64,000 bases of DNA from Rhodococcus opacus B4 (GTDB lineage: Bacteria > Actinomycetota > Actinomycetes > Mycobacteriales > Mycobacteriaceae): the NCBI RefSeq assembly GCF_000010805.1, contig NC_012522.1, positions 6,138,001 to 6,202,000 of the forward strand, given 5' to 3'. Shown piece after piece: positions 26,127-35,251 of the stretch. The position numbers and the translations under genes are program-made. The first letter of the stretch is position 1. Every line of letters begins with the position of its first letter. A model generated the notes under the pieces. The model was not told the DNA's origin. It worked only from the letters and a program-made list of their open reading frames with translations, and made no database searches.

Positions 26127-27188
26127 TCAGTCCATCTCGGGGCCGAGGCTGATGCCGCGGGAGGCCAGCCACGGCAGGGGATCGATCTTGTTCTCGCCGG
26201 CGAGGTGCACCTCGAAGTGCAGGTGCGGGCCGGTGGAGAAACCGCGGTTGCCGACGGTTGCGATCTGGTCGCCCGCCATGACCTTCTGGCCGACGGTGAC
26301 GGTGGAGGTGTTGATGTGGCCGTAGACGGTGATGGTGCCGTCGGCGTGCTTGAGGCGGACCCACATGCCGAACCCGGAGGCCGGGCCCGAGTCGATGACC
26401 TCGCCGTCGGCGACGGCCACGATGGGGGTGCCGATGGGGGCGGCGATGTCGACGCCGGCGTGCAGGGTGCCCCAGCGGCTTCCGAAGTTGGAGGTGAAGG
26501 TTCCCACGGCGGGGAGGACGAACAGGGGGCGGCGGGCAGCGGCTTCGCGGGCGGCGCGCTCTTCGCTGAAACGCTGTCCCTTGGCGAGCAGGTTGCTGAA
26601 CTGCGACAGGTCGGTCGGGTTCGCGATGTTGAGGACCTGCGGGGCGTTCGAATCGGCGGCGGCGGTGTCGGCGACCGTCGAGTACTGCGCTGCCTGCGGC
26701 TCCGCGGTGGTTCCGATGGCGCTCGACTCGTCACTGGCGAGGGCGACCTCGGAGTGATCGGAGGAGCTGGACGATCCGCTGGTGACTGCGGCCTGGCCTG
26801 CGGCGACTACGGCGCCTGCTGCGACTGCGAGGACCGCGGCGCGGCCTTTGAGAGCTGAGGGGGGAGTCGGGATGCGGTGGGCTCCGCGGCGGGAGTGGGA
26901 GGGTGCGCCCTCGAAGGACTCGGAACCGCTGCGGGGGATGAAGCCGGGGATCTCGGACTCGGTGTCGACGGTCTCGACGCCGTTGCCGGGGTCGACGCTG
27001 TCGGAAGTGGAGCGGGTGGACTGCGAACTGCGGAAGAACATGCTGGAAATCTCAGAACTATCGGTCTCGGGGTAATGCTCGACCGACCTTGGGGGATACG
27101 TGGACGCGACTTCGTCGTTGTGACCCCGCAACTCGTCATCGTGGTGACTCACAAAACGGCTGGCCGTGAACTGGCTGCGATGGTGCAT
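26127..27188 (-). CDS. M23 family metallopeptidase, membrane-anchored
   Basis: 353 residues. A disordered cytosolic N-terminus (about 130 residues, Ser/Asp-rich) precedes one membrane helix (AAVLAVAAGAVVAAGQAAV), a linker and a C-terminal lysostaphin-type domain. The zinc ligands are in LHAGVDIAAPIG (His, Asp) and TGPHLHFEVHL (HxH). It should cut peptidoglycan cross-links or peptides, or act as a regulator of such enzymes; it corresponds in position to Rv0950c. AGGAGG lies about 11 bp before the ATG at 27188. A perfect TGTGA-N6-TCACA site lies about 110 bp upstream. Confidence 0.92.
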   Translation of the reverse strand: MHHRSQFTASRFVSHHDDELRGHNDEVASTYPPRSVEHYPETDSSEISSMFFRSSQSTRSTSDSVDPGNGVETVDTESEIPGFIPRSGSESFEGAPSHSRRGAHRIPTPPSALKGRAAVLAVAAGAVVAAGQAAVTSGSSSSSDHSEVALASDESSAIGTTAEPQAAQYSTVADTAAADSNAPQVLNIANPTDLSQFSNLLAKGQRFSEERAAREAAARRPLFVLPAVGTFTSNFGSRWGTLHAGVDIAAPIGTPIVAVADGEVIDSGPASGFGMWVRLKHADGTITVYGHINTSTVTVGQKVMAGDQIATVGNRGFSTGPHLHFEVHLAGENKIDPLPWLASRGISLGPEMD

Positions 27189-27252
27189 ACGCCCGTCCGT
27201 CCTCCTGCTCGTGACCTGCCTGTGACTTAGACCTTGGCGACGGTAACGAAAC

Positions 27253-27310
27253 GGTTGCGATGCGCGCAACCTGTAACGCAGAGGAACGGCTACATGTGAC
27301 GGGCATCACA
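27253..27310. promoter_or_regulatory. Cyclic-AMP receptor (Crp/GlxR)-type site and inverted repeat upstream of M23 peptidase
   Basis: TGTGACGGGCATCACA at 27295-27310 is an exact match to TGTGA-N6-TCACA, the site of actinobacterial Crp/GlxR regulators. Between it and the peptidase lies GGTTGCG-N5-CGCAACC (27253-27271), flanked by GTAACG and GTAAC. The sites lie 65-122 bp upstream of the peptidase start and 110-167 bp from the opposite membrane-protein gene, so either or both promoters could be controlled. Confidence 0.6.
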
Positions 27311-27419
27311 AACTGAGCTGGGGAAACGTCGAACCCACTGTTCGTCTCGGTTCAATCTCGCTGCCGCGCAGGCGTGTCACAACCCGGGGGAAGCGGTGGG
27401 TAAGCGCTAGCGTCGGCCT

Positions 27420-29369
27420 GTGGCGTCATCAACTCGATCCCCGGACGGGCGCAGGGCCGAGCCCGAACGCATTCCTTCGTCCGGCGGCACCGGTGTGACG
27501 GCCGTCGACGAGCCCGATCCCGTCCGCGCGCGCCGGGGGACCGTGCTCGCCGTCCTGCTGAGTCTCGTCGGCGGTCTCGGGGTGGCGTCGGCGCCTCTCC
27601 TGCAGGCCGTCCACGCGGTCGACGGAGCGGCATCGCCGTCCGCGATCGGCGCGGCGGCGGTGTCGGCCGCCGTCTTCGCCGTCGCGGCACCGGTTCTGGC
27701 CGTTCCCGCGGTTCTCGCCCGGCGCACCGCGGTGGCGGGGGCGTTGCTGGCGGGTGCGGGCGCCGTGTCCGTCGGCGCCGCCGTCCTCGACGCACAGCTG
27801 TGGTCCGACGCCATCGACGCCAACCGGCTCGAATTGTTCCGGCCCGAAACGGCGGCGGAGCTGGCCGCCGGGCCCGGCGCCTACGCCGCGCTCGCCGGGC
27901 ACGCGTTGATCGCCTTCGCGGGGCTGCTCGGCATGGTTGCCGTCCACCGGGCCTCACTCATGGACGGTTACGGCGATGCCCGCAGCTCCGAGCAGGTCGG
28001 TCGCGCGACGGGCGCCCGCATCGGGTTCCTGTCGTCCGCCGTCGTGGTGGTCGCCGCCGCCGTCCTCGTCGGCGCGCTGTTCGCTCCCGCCTTCGTTTCC
28101 GAGGACCCCGTGATCCTCGTCCCGACCGTCGTCGAGTCGGACCTCGCCGCGTCCGCGGGCGCCGGGATCCTGGCGGCGGCCGTCCTGATCGTCGTCGCCT
28201 CCGCGTTGGCGTCCATCTCGCCGCCCGTCGCGTCCGGCGCCCTCGTCGGCGCCGGCCTGGCCGTACTCGGCGTGGTGGGGACCCGCCTGGTCGCGGGGCT
28301 CGCCGCGGGCGAACGAATCCAGCCCGGTCCCGGCGCGGTGTGGGGGACCGTCGGCGCCGGCGTCCTGGTACTGGTCGGCGTCTGCATCCCGATGATCGAC
28401 CGGACCCGCGACAGCAGGATCCTGAGCGCGCTCGCCGCCTCGCCGACCGTGTCGGCACTCGGCGGCCCGGCGAAGCAGGGGGCGGTCACCCCGTCCGCGA
28501 AGGGTGTCGCCAAGGCGGCGCTGCGAGCCGAGGCCGCCGCGGCGCGCGCCCGGATCGCGCGATGGCACGTCGCCGCCGGGGCCACCGGAATCGTCACTGC
28601 CGTGCTGGCCGCCGCCGGGGCGCTGCTCCCCGTCCTCGACATCCCCGGCGACACGGCCCGCCCCGACGTCTATGCCACCCGGGTCGTGCTCGTCGCCGCC
28701 CTCGTTCTCGCCGTCGGCTGCGTCTGGTTGCTGCTGTCGGAGTTCGCGTCCGCCGTCCGACCCGCGGTCGGGGTGCTGTGGGTGACGATTCCGTACTCCG
28801 TCGCCGCCGTGTCGCAGTCCGTCGTGCTCGCCACCGACGTGCCGGGAATCGGCGCCGGAATCGGCGCCGTGCTGCTGTGGTGCGCGGCCGTCACCGCGGG
28901 TGTCACCGGGGTGCTGACGTGGTTCGCCGGCTCGGCGGAACGTGAGGAGATCGACACGTCCGAGGAGCCGTCCACCTCGATCGCGGTCCTCGCCGTCGGC
29001 GGCCTCGGTGCCGTCGCCGCGTTCGTCGGACTGGGGCTGCCGCTCTTCCACGGGACGGACGCACGCGGTGACGCGTACGCGCCCGCGTCGTTCGCCGAGG
29101 TCCCCTGGAATCTCGACGTGTGGGGGCGCGTGCTGCTCGGCGTCGCGGTCGCTCTCGCAGTGATAGTTGCCTCACGTGCCCGGCCCGCCAGGGCGGTCGC
29201 GTTGCTGCTCGGTTCGGCCGTTGCCGTGGGGGTATACCTCGTGTCGTGGCCGCTGACCGTCGCCCGGGTCACCGACCCCGAAATGGGGGCCGGTGTCGTC
29301 CCGGCATCGGTGGGCATAGTGTTGATTGCGGCTGCCGCGGCCCTCACTTCTCGCCGCAGAAATCGGTGA
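27420..29369 (+). CDS. Large multi-pass membrane protein, unknown function
   Basis: 649 residues from the GTG at 27420. A charged cytosolic N-terminus of about 40 residues is followed by roughly 14-15 hydrophobic segments, Ala/Val/Gly-rich, with a cytosolic Ala/Arg-rich helix near residues 360-385 (AKAALRAEAAAARARIARW). No transporter or enzyme motif is recognised. It lies between the M23 peptidase (divergent) and sucC. I do not recall a counterpart between Rv0950c and Rv0951, so it may be a rhodococcal addition. Confidence 0.75.
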   Translation: MASSTRSPDGRRAEPERIPSSGGTGVTAVDEPDPVRARRGTVLAVLLSLVGGLGVASAPLLQAVHAVDGAASPSAIGAAAVSAAVFAVAAPVLAVPAVLARRTAVAGALLAGAGAVSVGAAVLDAQLWSDAIDANRLELFRPETAAELAAGPGAYAALAGHALIAFAGLLGMVAVHRASLMDGYGDARSSEQVGRATGARIGFLSSAVVVVAAAVLVGALFAPAFVSEDPVILVPTVVESDLAASAGAGILAAAVLIVVASALASISPPVASGALVGAGLAVLGVVGTRLVAGLAAGERIQPGPGAVWGTVGAGVLVLVGVCIPMIDRTRDSRILSALAASPTVSALGGPAKQGAVTPSAKGVAKAALRAEAAAARARIARWHVAAGATGIVTAVLAAAGALLPVLDIPGDTARPDVYATRVVLVAALVLAVGCVWLLLSEFASAVRPAVGVLWVTIPYSVAAVSQSVVLATDVPGIGAGIGAVLLWCAAVTAGVTGVLTWFAGSAEREEIDTSEEPSTSIAVLAVGGLGAVAAFVGLGLPLFHGTDARGDAYAPASFAEVPWNLDVWGRVLLGVAVALAVIVASRARPARAVALLLGSAVAVGVYLVSWPLTVARVTDPEMGAGVVPASVGIVLIAAAAALTSRRRNR

Positions 29370-29421
29370 GGTCCGCCCCGTTTGCAGCGGTGAGGCCCGC
29401 CTCAGTACGTGATATCGCGTG

Positions 29422-29511
29422 ATGTGGACCACATAGCAGACACGCGGGCGCAGACCGGGCCCGGCAACTGGTTAAAGTCCAAAACAGACCCGCTCCTACC
29501 CCTCGAGCGGG
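29422..29511. promoter_or_regulatory. sucCD upstream region with small palindrome and 5' hairpin
   Basis: The 169-bp gap before sucC holds ATGTGG-A-CCACAT (29422-29434), a 13-bp perfect palindrome that could bind a dimeric regulator, and CCCGCTC-N9-GAGCGGG (29489-29511), a 7-bp hairpin 28 bp before the sucC start. Neither matches a site I can name. Confidence 0.4.
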
Positions 29512-29538
29512 TGTCAACGCAGACGAGACGGTGAGCAG

Positions 29539-30708
29539 ATGGATCTCTTCGAATACCAGGCGAAGGAACTCTTCGCCAAGCACGAGGTGCCGACTTCGGC
29601 TGGGCGTGTTACCGACACGGTGGCCGGCGCACGCGAGATTGCCGAAGAAATCGGCAAGCCCGTGATGGTCAAGGCGCAGGTCAAGGTCGGCGGGCGCGGC
29701 AAGGCGGGTGGCGTCAAGTACTCCGCCGACGTCGACGCAGCACAGGCCAACGCCGAGGCGATCCTGGGACTCGACATCAAGGGCCACGTCGTCAAGAAGC
29801 TGCTGGTCGCAGAGGCGAGTGACATCGCCGAGGAGTACTACATCTCCTTCCTGCTGGACCGCACCAACCGCACCTACCTGGCCATGTGCTCGGTCGAGGG
29901 TGGCGTCGAGATCGAGGTCACCGCCGAGGAGAACCCCGACGCACTCGCGAAGATCCCCGTGGACGCCGTCAAGGGCGTCGACCTCGCGTTCGCGCGCAGC
30001 ATCGCCGAGGCAGGAAAGCTGCCCGCCGAGGTGCTCGACGCAGCGGCCGTGACGATCCAGAAGCTGTGGGAGGTCTTCATCAAGGAAGACGCTCTCCTCG
30101 TCGAGGTCAACCCCCTCGTCCGCACGCCGAACGACGAGATCCTCGCGCTCGACGGCAAGGTCACGCTGGACGAGAACGCCGCGTTCCGTCAGCCCGGCCA
30201 CGAGGCGTTCGAGGACAAGGACGCCACCGACCCGCTCGAGCTCAAGGCCAAGGAAAACGACCTCAACTACGTCAAGCTCGACGGTGAGGTCGGCATCATC
30301 GGTAACGGCGCCGGCCTGGTCATGTCGACCCTGGACGTCGTCGCGTACGCAGGTGAGAAGCACGGTGGCGTGAAGCCCGCCAACTTCCTCGACATCGGTG
30401 GCGGCGCCTCCGCAGAGGTCATGGCGAACGGCCTGGACGTCATCCTGAACGACGCGCAGGTCAAGAGCGTGTTCGTGAACGTTTTCGGTGGCATCACCGC
30501 GTGTGACGCGGTCGCCAACGGCATCGTCGGCGCCCTGAAGACGCTGGGTGACGAGGCCAACAAGCCGCTGGTCGTCCGCCTGGACGGCAACAACGTCGAA
30601 GAGGGTCGTCGTATCCTCGCCGAGGCCGCCCACCCGCTGGTCACGGTCGTCGGAACCATGGACGAGGCTGCCGACAAGGCCGCCGAGCTGGCCTTCGCCG
30701 CAAAGTAA
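29539..30708 (+). CDS. sucC: Succinyl-CoA synthetase, beta subunit
   Basis: 389 residues. ATP-grasp domain in the N-terminal half, beginning [18 protein letters not shown], with [16 protein letters not shown] for nucleotide contacts and EVNPLV for Mg2+. The C-terminal ligase domain includes [14 protein letters not shown] and [10 protein letters not shown]. It catalyses succinyl-CoA + ADP or GDP + Pi to succinate + CoA + NTP in the TCA cycle, as an alpha/beta complex with SucD, 15 bp downstream. The succinate end of the amine pathway encoded at 45-57 kb enters metabolism just after this step. Confidence 0.97.
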   Translation: MDLFEYQAKELFAKHEVPTSAGRVTDTVAGAREIAEEIGKPVMVKAQVKVGGRGKAGGVKYSADVDAAQANAEAILGLDIKGHVVKKLLVAEASDIAEEYYISFLLDRTNRTYLAMCSVEGGVEIEVTAEENPDALAKIPVDAVKGVDLAFARSIAEAGKLPAEVLDAAAVTIQKLWEVFIKEDALLVEVNPLVRTPNDEILALDGKVTLDENAAFRQPGHEAFEDKDATDPLELKAKENDLNYVKLDGEVGIIGNGAGLVMSTLDVVAYAGEKHGGVKPANFLDIGGGASAEVMANGLDVILNDAQVKSVFVNVFGGITACDAVANGIVGALKTLGDEANKPLVVRLDGNNVEEGRRILAEAAHPLVTVVGTMDEAADKAAELAFAAK

Positions 30709-30723
30709 AGGGACTTAAATCAC

Positions 30724-31626
30724 ATGGCTATCTTCCTGACCAAGGACTCCAAGGTCATCGTCCAGGGCATCACCGGCGGCGAGGGCACGAAGCACACCGC
30801 GCTGATGCTCAAGGCCGGCACCCAGGTCGTCGGCGGTGTCAACGCCCGTAAGGCCGGCACCACCGTGACCCACGACGGCGGCGTCGAGCTGCCCGTCTTC
30901 GGCACCGTCGCCGAGGCCATCGAGAAGACCGGCGCGGACGTCTCCATCGCGTTCGTTCCCCCGGCCTTCGCGAAGGACGCCATCGTCGAGGCCATCGACG
31001 CGGAGATCCCGCTGCTCGTGGTCATCACCGAGGGCATCCCCGTGCAGGACTCGGCGTACGCCTGGGCGTACAACGTGTCCAAGGGCAACAAGACCCGCAT
31101 CATCGGACCCAACTGCCCCGGCATCATCACCCCGGGCGAGTCGCTGGTCGGCATCACCCCCGCCAACATCGCAGGCAGCGGCCCGATCGGCCTCGTGTCC
31201 AAGTCGGGCACGCTGACCTACCAGATGATGTTCGAGCTGCGTGACTTCGGCTTCTCCACCGCCATCGGCATCGGCGGCGACCCGGTCATCGGCACCACCC
31301 ACATCGACGCCATCGAGGCGTTCGAGAAGGACCCCGAGACCAAGGTCATCGTGATGATCGGTGAGATCGGTGGCGACGCCGAGGAGCGTGCCGCCGATTA
31401 CATCAAGGCGAACGTCACGAAGCCGGTCGTCGGCTACGTCGCGGGCTTCACCGCCCCCGAGGGCAAGACCATGGGCCACGCAGGCGCCATCGTGTCCGGT
31501 TCCTCGGGCACCGCGCAGGCCAAGAAGGACGCCCTCGAGGCTGCCGGCGTGAAGGTCGGCAAGACGCCGTCCGAGACCGCTGCGCTCGCTCGCGAGATCC
31601 TGCAGAGCCTGACCGTCCAGGCGTAG
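30724..31626 (+). CDS. sucD: Succinyl-CoA synthetase, alpha subunit
   Basis: 300 residues. CoA-binding Rossmann domain ([12 protein letters not shown]) and ligase domain with the phosphohistidine His252 in [28 protein letters not shown] is the family signature. It forms the TCA-cycle heteromer with SucC and is surely co-transcribed with it. A family B hairpin follows the stop by 12 bp. Confidence 0.97.
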   Translation: MAIFLTKDSKVIVQGITGGEGTKHTALMLKAGTQVVGGVNARKAGTTVTHDGGVELPVFGTVAEAIEKTGADVSIAFVPPAFAKDAIVEAIDAEIPLLVVITEGIPVQDSAYAWAYNVSKGNKTRIIGPNCPGIITPGESLVGITPANIAGSGPIGLVSKSGTLTYQMMFELRDFGFSTAIGIGGDPVIGTTHIDAIEAFEKDPETKVIVMIGEIGGDAEERAADYIKANVTKPVVGYVAGFTAPEGKTMGHAGAIVSGSSGTAQAKKDALEAAGVKVGKTPSETAALAREILQSLTVQA

Positions 31627-31638
31627 GCCCTTCGGGCT

Positions 31639-31680
31639 CGTGCGCCTTTCTGGTTGCTCCGGCGACCGGAAAGGCGCACG
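31639..31680. terminator. Hairpin element family B, copy 1, after sucD
   Basis: 16-bp arms CGTGCGCCTTTCTGGT / ACCGGAAAGGCGCACG (one G-T pair) around a 10-base loop, between the convergent sucD and YigZ-like genes. Its sequence closely matches the hairpin at 54138-54179 between copper amine oxidase and gabT. No U tract. Confidence 0.8.
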
Positions 31681-31686
31681 GGCCGT

Positions 31687-32313
31687 TCAGGCATCGACCC
31701 ACATCTCCCCGGCCGGATCGAGTGTCCCCGTCCCCGACGTGACGGCAGCGACCAGATCGGCCAGCTCCGCCGAGTCCCTCGCCGCGAGGGTGAGGACCGC
31801 GGATTCCGCGTACGTCGTGTCCACCACGACCACGCCCCGCCCCCGCAACTCCGACTCGACCCGGCCCGCCTCTGCGTGGCCGACGGCGAGGGTGTGCAGG
31901 TGGCGACGTTCCCTCCGCACGAGCGGTGCGGCATCGACCGCGGCGGCCACCGCGCCCGAGTAGGCGCGCACCAGCCCGCCCGCCCCCAGCTTGATTCCCC
32001 CGAAATACCGGGTCACGACGACCGCGACGTCGACGAGGTCGCGGGCCTTGAGTACCTGCAGCATCGGAATGCCCGCGGTGCCACCGGGTTCGCCGTCGTC
32101 GTTCGCTCGCTCGACCCGGTCGCTGGGCCCGTTGCCGACGATGAACGCCGAACAATGATGCCCCGCATCGGGATACGCGCTGCGTCGATCCTGGACGAAG
32201 GCCTGCGCCGCCTCGGTGTCCTCGATCCGCCGCAGGGCCGCGATGAAGCGTGAGTGCTTCACCTCCGTCAGGGCGGTGAGATCGGCGGTGCGGGGAGCGA
32301 GGGTGTACGGCAC
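31687..32313 (-). CDS. YigZ/IMPACT family protein
   Basis: 208 residues. The N-terminal UPF0029/IMPACT domain includes KHSRFIAALRRIEDTEAAQAF and the signature GTAGIPMLQVLKARDLVDVAVVVTRYFGGIKLGAGGL, read here as GEPGGTAG...YFGGIKLGAGGLVRAY. A C-terminal DUF1949-like ferredoxin fold follows. Relatives bind nucleic acid or modulate translation factors; the biochemical role is unsettled. It converges with sucD across a hairpin. Confidence 0.9.
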   Translation of the reverse strand: MPYTLAPRTADLTALTEVKHSRFIAALRRIEDTEAAQAFVQDRRSAYPDAGHHCSAFIVGNGPSDRVERANDDGEPGGTAGIPMLQVLKARDLVDVAVVVTRYFGGIKLGAGGLVRAYSGAVAAAVDAAPLVRRERRHLHTLAVGHAEAGRVESELRGRGVVVVDTTYAESAVLTLAARDSAELADLVAAVTSGTGTLDPAGEMWVDA

Positions 32314-32439
32314 CGGACCATTGTCTCCTGCGCCGCTCCCGGCACCGCACGCCGCGACCGACAGCAGTGACCGACGGGTATCCGTACGCTAGCGTCGGAA
32401 GAGCGCACGCAGACGACCACTTGTCGACTAGGAGAAGTC

Positions 32440-33501
32440 ATGACGTTCACGCCCGGAGGGCCGAATTACGGTCCGCCCGCGCAACCGACTGCAGGGGGAG
32501 AATCGAAAGGCCTGGGCTTCTTCCTCCTGATCGGTGTCGCAGTTCTCGGTGTCCTCAACCTGCTGCTCGGATTCGCGCCGTATGCCACGTTGGCGCGGGA
32601 GTCCGTGAACTCGTTCGAAGCCAACACGGACGGGCTCGGACTGCTGTTCCTCGGTGGTCTGCTCGCGGCGGCGTCCCTCCTTCCGAAGCAGTCTTACGCG
32701 GGTGCCGCAGCGGCGGCGTCCGTCGCGGGCTGGGTCGTCGCGTTGTTCGTCTTCCTCAACGTCGACGCGGATTCCGGTTGGGGCGCAATCCTGATCCTCG
32801 TTCTCGGTTTCATCCAGTCGGCCGTGGCCGTGGCGGCAGTGCTGTTCGACATCGGCGTCCTGAAGCAGCCTGCGCCCCGGCCCGCCGCGGCCGCGGGCTT
32901 CGGTCAGCCCGGCCAGGCGCAGCAGGGGTACGGCCAGAGCGCCCCGCAGGGGTTGTACGGGCAGGGCCCGCAGCAGTCGTACGGACAGCAACCCCAGGGT
33001 TACGGCCAGAGCCCCCCGCAGGGTTACGGGCAGCAGAGCCAATCGCAGCCCGGTTACGGGCAGCAGAACCAGCCTGGCTACGGCCAGCAGGGTTACGGCC
33101 AGCCCTCGCAGAGTCAGCCCGGCTACACCCAGGGCTACGGGCAGTCCCAGCAGCCGGGCTACGCAGCAGGCGCGGGTGCCGGATCCGCGTCGTACGACGC
33201 CCCGACCACCGCCTACCAGCAGCCGCAGTACCAGGGGTATTCGACGCCGTCGACGCCGTCACAGCCCACCGGGACGCCCAGCTCGCAGTACCCGGCCGGG
33301 ACCAGCTACGGATCGGCGCAGCACGCGGCGCCGGCGTACGGCTCGCAGCCGGAGTCCTCGCCCGTGGAGCGCACTCTGGAGTACGGCGAGCAGCCATCCA
33401 CCGAGGCGAAGCCGGCCGAATCGGCCGAGAAGTCCGAATCCGAGGGGTACAGCGCGCCCACTCAGGCGTTCGACACGCGCGCCGACAGGGACGACAAGTA
33501 G
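32440..33501 (+). CDS. Four-helix membrane protein with Gly/Tyr/Gln-rich tail (Rv0954-like)
   Basis: 353 residues. A short Pro/Gly N-terminus is followed by four hydrophobic segments (about 25-45, 65-85, 88-107, 113-140). A long disordered tail of some 210 residues is built from irregular repeats of GYGQ, QQ and SQPGY. AGGAGA precedes the ATG by 7 bp. Position between sucD and perM/purN and the layout match Rv0954, which I recall as a divisome-associated protein in mycobacteria. The low-complexity tail resembles phase-separating or cell-wall-anchoring linkers. Function is inferred from synteny only. Confidence 0.75.
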   Translation: MTFTPGGPNYGPPAQPTAGGESKGLGFFLLIGVAVLGVLNLLLGFAPYATLARESVNSFEANTDGLGLLFLGGLLAAASLLPKQSYAGAAAAASVAGWVVALFVFLNVDADSGWGAILILVLGFIQSAVAVAAVLFDIGVLKQPAPRPAAAAGFGQPGQAQQGYGQSAPQGLYGQGPQQSYGQQPQGYGQSPPQGYGQQSQSQPGYGQQNQPGYGQQGYGQPSQSQPGYTQGYGQSQQPGYAAGAGAGSASYDAPTTAYQQPQYQGYSTPSTPSQPTGTPSSQYPAGTSYGSAQHAAPAYGSQPESSPVERTLEYGEQPSTEAKPAESAEKSESEGYSAPTQAFDTRADRDDK

Positions 33502-33516
33502 CGGTCCAGCCGGCGG

Positions 33517-33548
33517 GTGGCCTCTGACCGAACCTGGTCGGAGGCCAC
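33517..33548 (+). terminator. Hairpin after Rv0954-like gene
   Basis: GTGGCCTC-t-GACC-gaacct-GGTC-g-GAGGCCAC, 12 paired bases, 15 bp after the stop and followed by TTCTGTG. It separates the gene from the perM-like gene on the same strand. Confidence 0.65.
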
Positions 33549-33603
33549 TTCTGTGCGGCGCGCCTGACCGCTGTCGCGGCGTCGGAGTGCCACTCTCGAG
33601 GGG

Positions 33604-35178
33604 ATGAGTTCTTTGGTTGATCGCGCTCAACGCGTCGCACAGGGTGCACGACGGCGAGCCGTCCGTGATGACGAGCGGCGAGCCGTCCGTGATGACGAGC
33701 GGCGAGCCGTCCGTGATGACGAGCGGCGAGCACCGCGACAGCGTCCGGTGCCCGACGCCGACGAGATGCGGGCGCTGCTGGCGGTCGCGTTCCGGCCCGC
33801 GGGGGTCACGGTCGTCCTGCTGTCTGCGCTGATCGTCGTCACGCTGGTGGCGGCGAACAGCGACCTCACGGGAACGTTCGGTGCCATCGCGGCGTCGTGG
33901 CTGGCGATTCACCAGGTGCCGTTGACGATCGACGGCACGTCGCTCGGCGTCCTCCCGCTGATCCCGACGGCGGGGATGGTGTGGGTGGTCGCCCGCGGGT
34001 GCGCGGCGGTGGTGCATCCGGCGTCCTCACGGCGGCACGCGCTGCAGGTGATCGGCGCGGCGGTGGCCGGGCCGCTGGTCGTGACGGCCATCGCCCTCGC
34101 CGTCATCGCGGACGCGTCGGCGGTCATCCCGCTGTCCTCCCCGAACGCTCTCGCCGCGTTCGGGTGGGTGCTGTCGGTGCACCTGCTCGCGGCGGGGATC
34201 GGCGTGACGGTCGCGATGTGGCCGACAGTCGGTGCGGAGTTTCCGTCGTGGGTCCGGGACGCGGTGCGGCCGGGACTACGCGCGATGATGGCGATTCTCG
34301 GTGCCGGCGCGGTGATGGTGACGATCTCGCTGCTGATGGAGTGGTCCACGGTCGGGTCGTTGCTCGAAGACGGCGACGGCTTCGTCGGATCGCTCGGACT
34401 GACGATCCTGTCGGTGCTGTACCTGCCGAACGTGGTGGTGGGTGCCTCGGCCGCCGTCCTGGGCGGGACCGCGCAGATCGGGGACGTCTCGGTCAGCGTG
34501 TTCGGGAACGTGGGTGGGTCGCTGCCACCGTTGCCGCTGCTCGGCGCGGTTCCCGATGGGGTGTCGGGGGGCGCCTGGCCGGCGCTGCTGGTGATTCCGC
34601 TGTTGATCGGTGTGATGCTGGGACGCGATTGCGGGCGTCGCGTCGCCGGGCAGGAAGCGCTGTTCACCGTGCTGACCGCCGCCGCGGGTGTGGGTGTGGT
34701 GACGGCGGTGCTCGGTCTCGTGTCCGGCGGCAGGCTCGGCGCATTCGGAACGGTCGATCTGAACTGGTGGGCGTTCGGGCTGCTCACGTTCGCGTGGCTC
34801 GGGCTCGCGGGCGCGGTGACGGCAGTGGTCGTCGCGTGGCATCGGAGCCGGGGCGCCGACGACGAAGCCGACGCGGAGGACGAGGAACCGCATCTCCCCG
34901 GTGCGGAGGAGGTTCCGGCGATCGCCGCCCCGATCACGGAGGAGCGGGTGGTGCCGGGAGAGGCCGCACCCGGCCGGGTGCTCGAAGCCGAACTCGTCGA
35001 CGACACGGAAGTGCCCGCGGCCCCCGTCGCACCGCAGGACACCGAGGCCGACGCCGAGGTCGTGGTGGATGCCGAGGTCGAGGAAGACGCGTCGGCGGCT
35101 GAATCCGACGGGTCCGGGAACTCCGGCGAGGCCCCGGAAGCCGACCTGCCCCGAGGGCCCGCAACCCCCAGCGACTAG
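33604..35178 (+). CDS. perM: PerM-like integral membrane protein (DUF6350)
   Basis: 524 residues. The basic N-terminus carries three tandem RRAVRDDE octapeptides encoded by a 24-bp tandem repeat. About nine to ten membrane segments follow, from VTVVLLSALIVVTLVAAN to FAWLGLAGAVTAVVVAW. A long acidic tail (about 110 residues, Glu/Ala/Pro/Val-rich) ends the protein. Position directly before purN matches Rv0955 (PerM), reported in M. tuberculosis to support cell division under low Mg2+ and persistence. The role here is by family and synteny. Confidence 0.8.
   Translation: MSSLVDRAQRVAQGARRRAVRDDERRAVRDDERRAVRDDERRAPRQRPVPDADEMRALLAVAFRPAGVTVVLLSALIVVTLVAANSDLTGTFGAIAASWLAIHQVPLTIDGTSLGVLPLIPTAGMVWVVARGCAAVVHPASSRRHALQVIGAAVAGPLVVTAIALAVIADASAVIPLSSPNALAAFGWVLSVHLLAAGIGVTVAMWPTVGAEFPSWVRDAVRPGLRAMMAILGAGAVMVTISLLMEWSTVGSLLEDGDGFVGSLGLTILSVLYLPNVVVGASAAVLGGTAQIGDVSVSVFGNVGGSLPPLPLLGAVPDGVSGGAWPALLVIPLLIGVMLGRDCGRRVAGQEALFTVLTAAAGVGVVTAVLGLVSGGRLGAFGTVDLNWWAFGLLTFAWLGLAGAVTAVVVAWHRSRGADDEADAEDEEPHLPGAEEVPAIAAPITEERVVPGEAAPGRVLEAELVDDTEVPAAPVAPQDTEADAEVVVDAEVEEDASAAESDGSGNSGEAPEADLPRGPATPSD
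33652..33730 (+). repeat. 24-bp tandem repeat in perM-like gene
   Basis: Three exact consecutive copies of a 24-bp unit (start CGGCGAGCCGTCCGTGATGA) at 33652-33675, 33676-33699 and 33700-33723, then 7 bases of a fourth. In frame it encodes repeated RRAVRDDE in the cytosolic N-terminus. Copy number may vary between strains. Confidence 0.95.
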
Positions 35179-35251
35179 GCTCTTGGTCGGTCGACGATGC
35201 GACCGCCCCCTTTCGATACACCCGGCCTTTCGATTGTTCAGGAGTAGAGCG

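Noticed and set aside
27189-27419. ydaO (c-di-AMP) riboswitch upstream of the M23 peptidase
   Set aside because: Such riboswitches precede some actinobacterial wall peptidases, but I could not find the conserved core segments; only a Crp-type site and a small repeat are visible.
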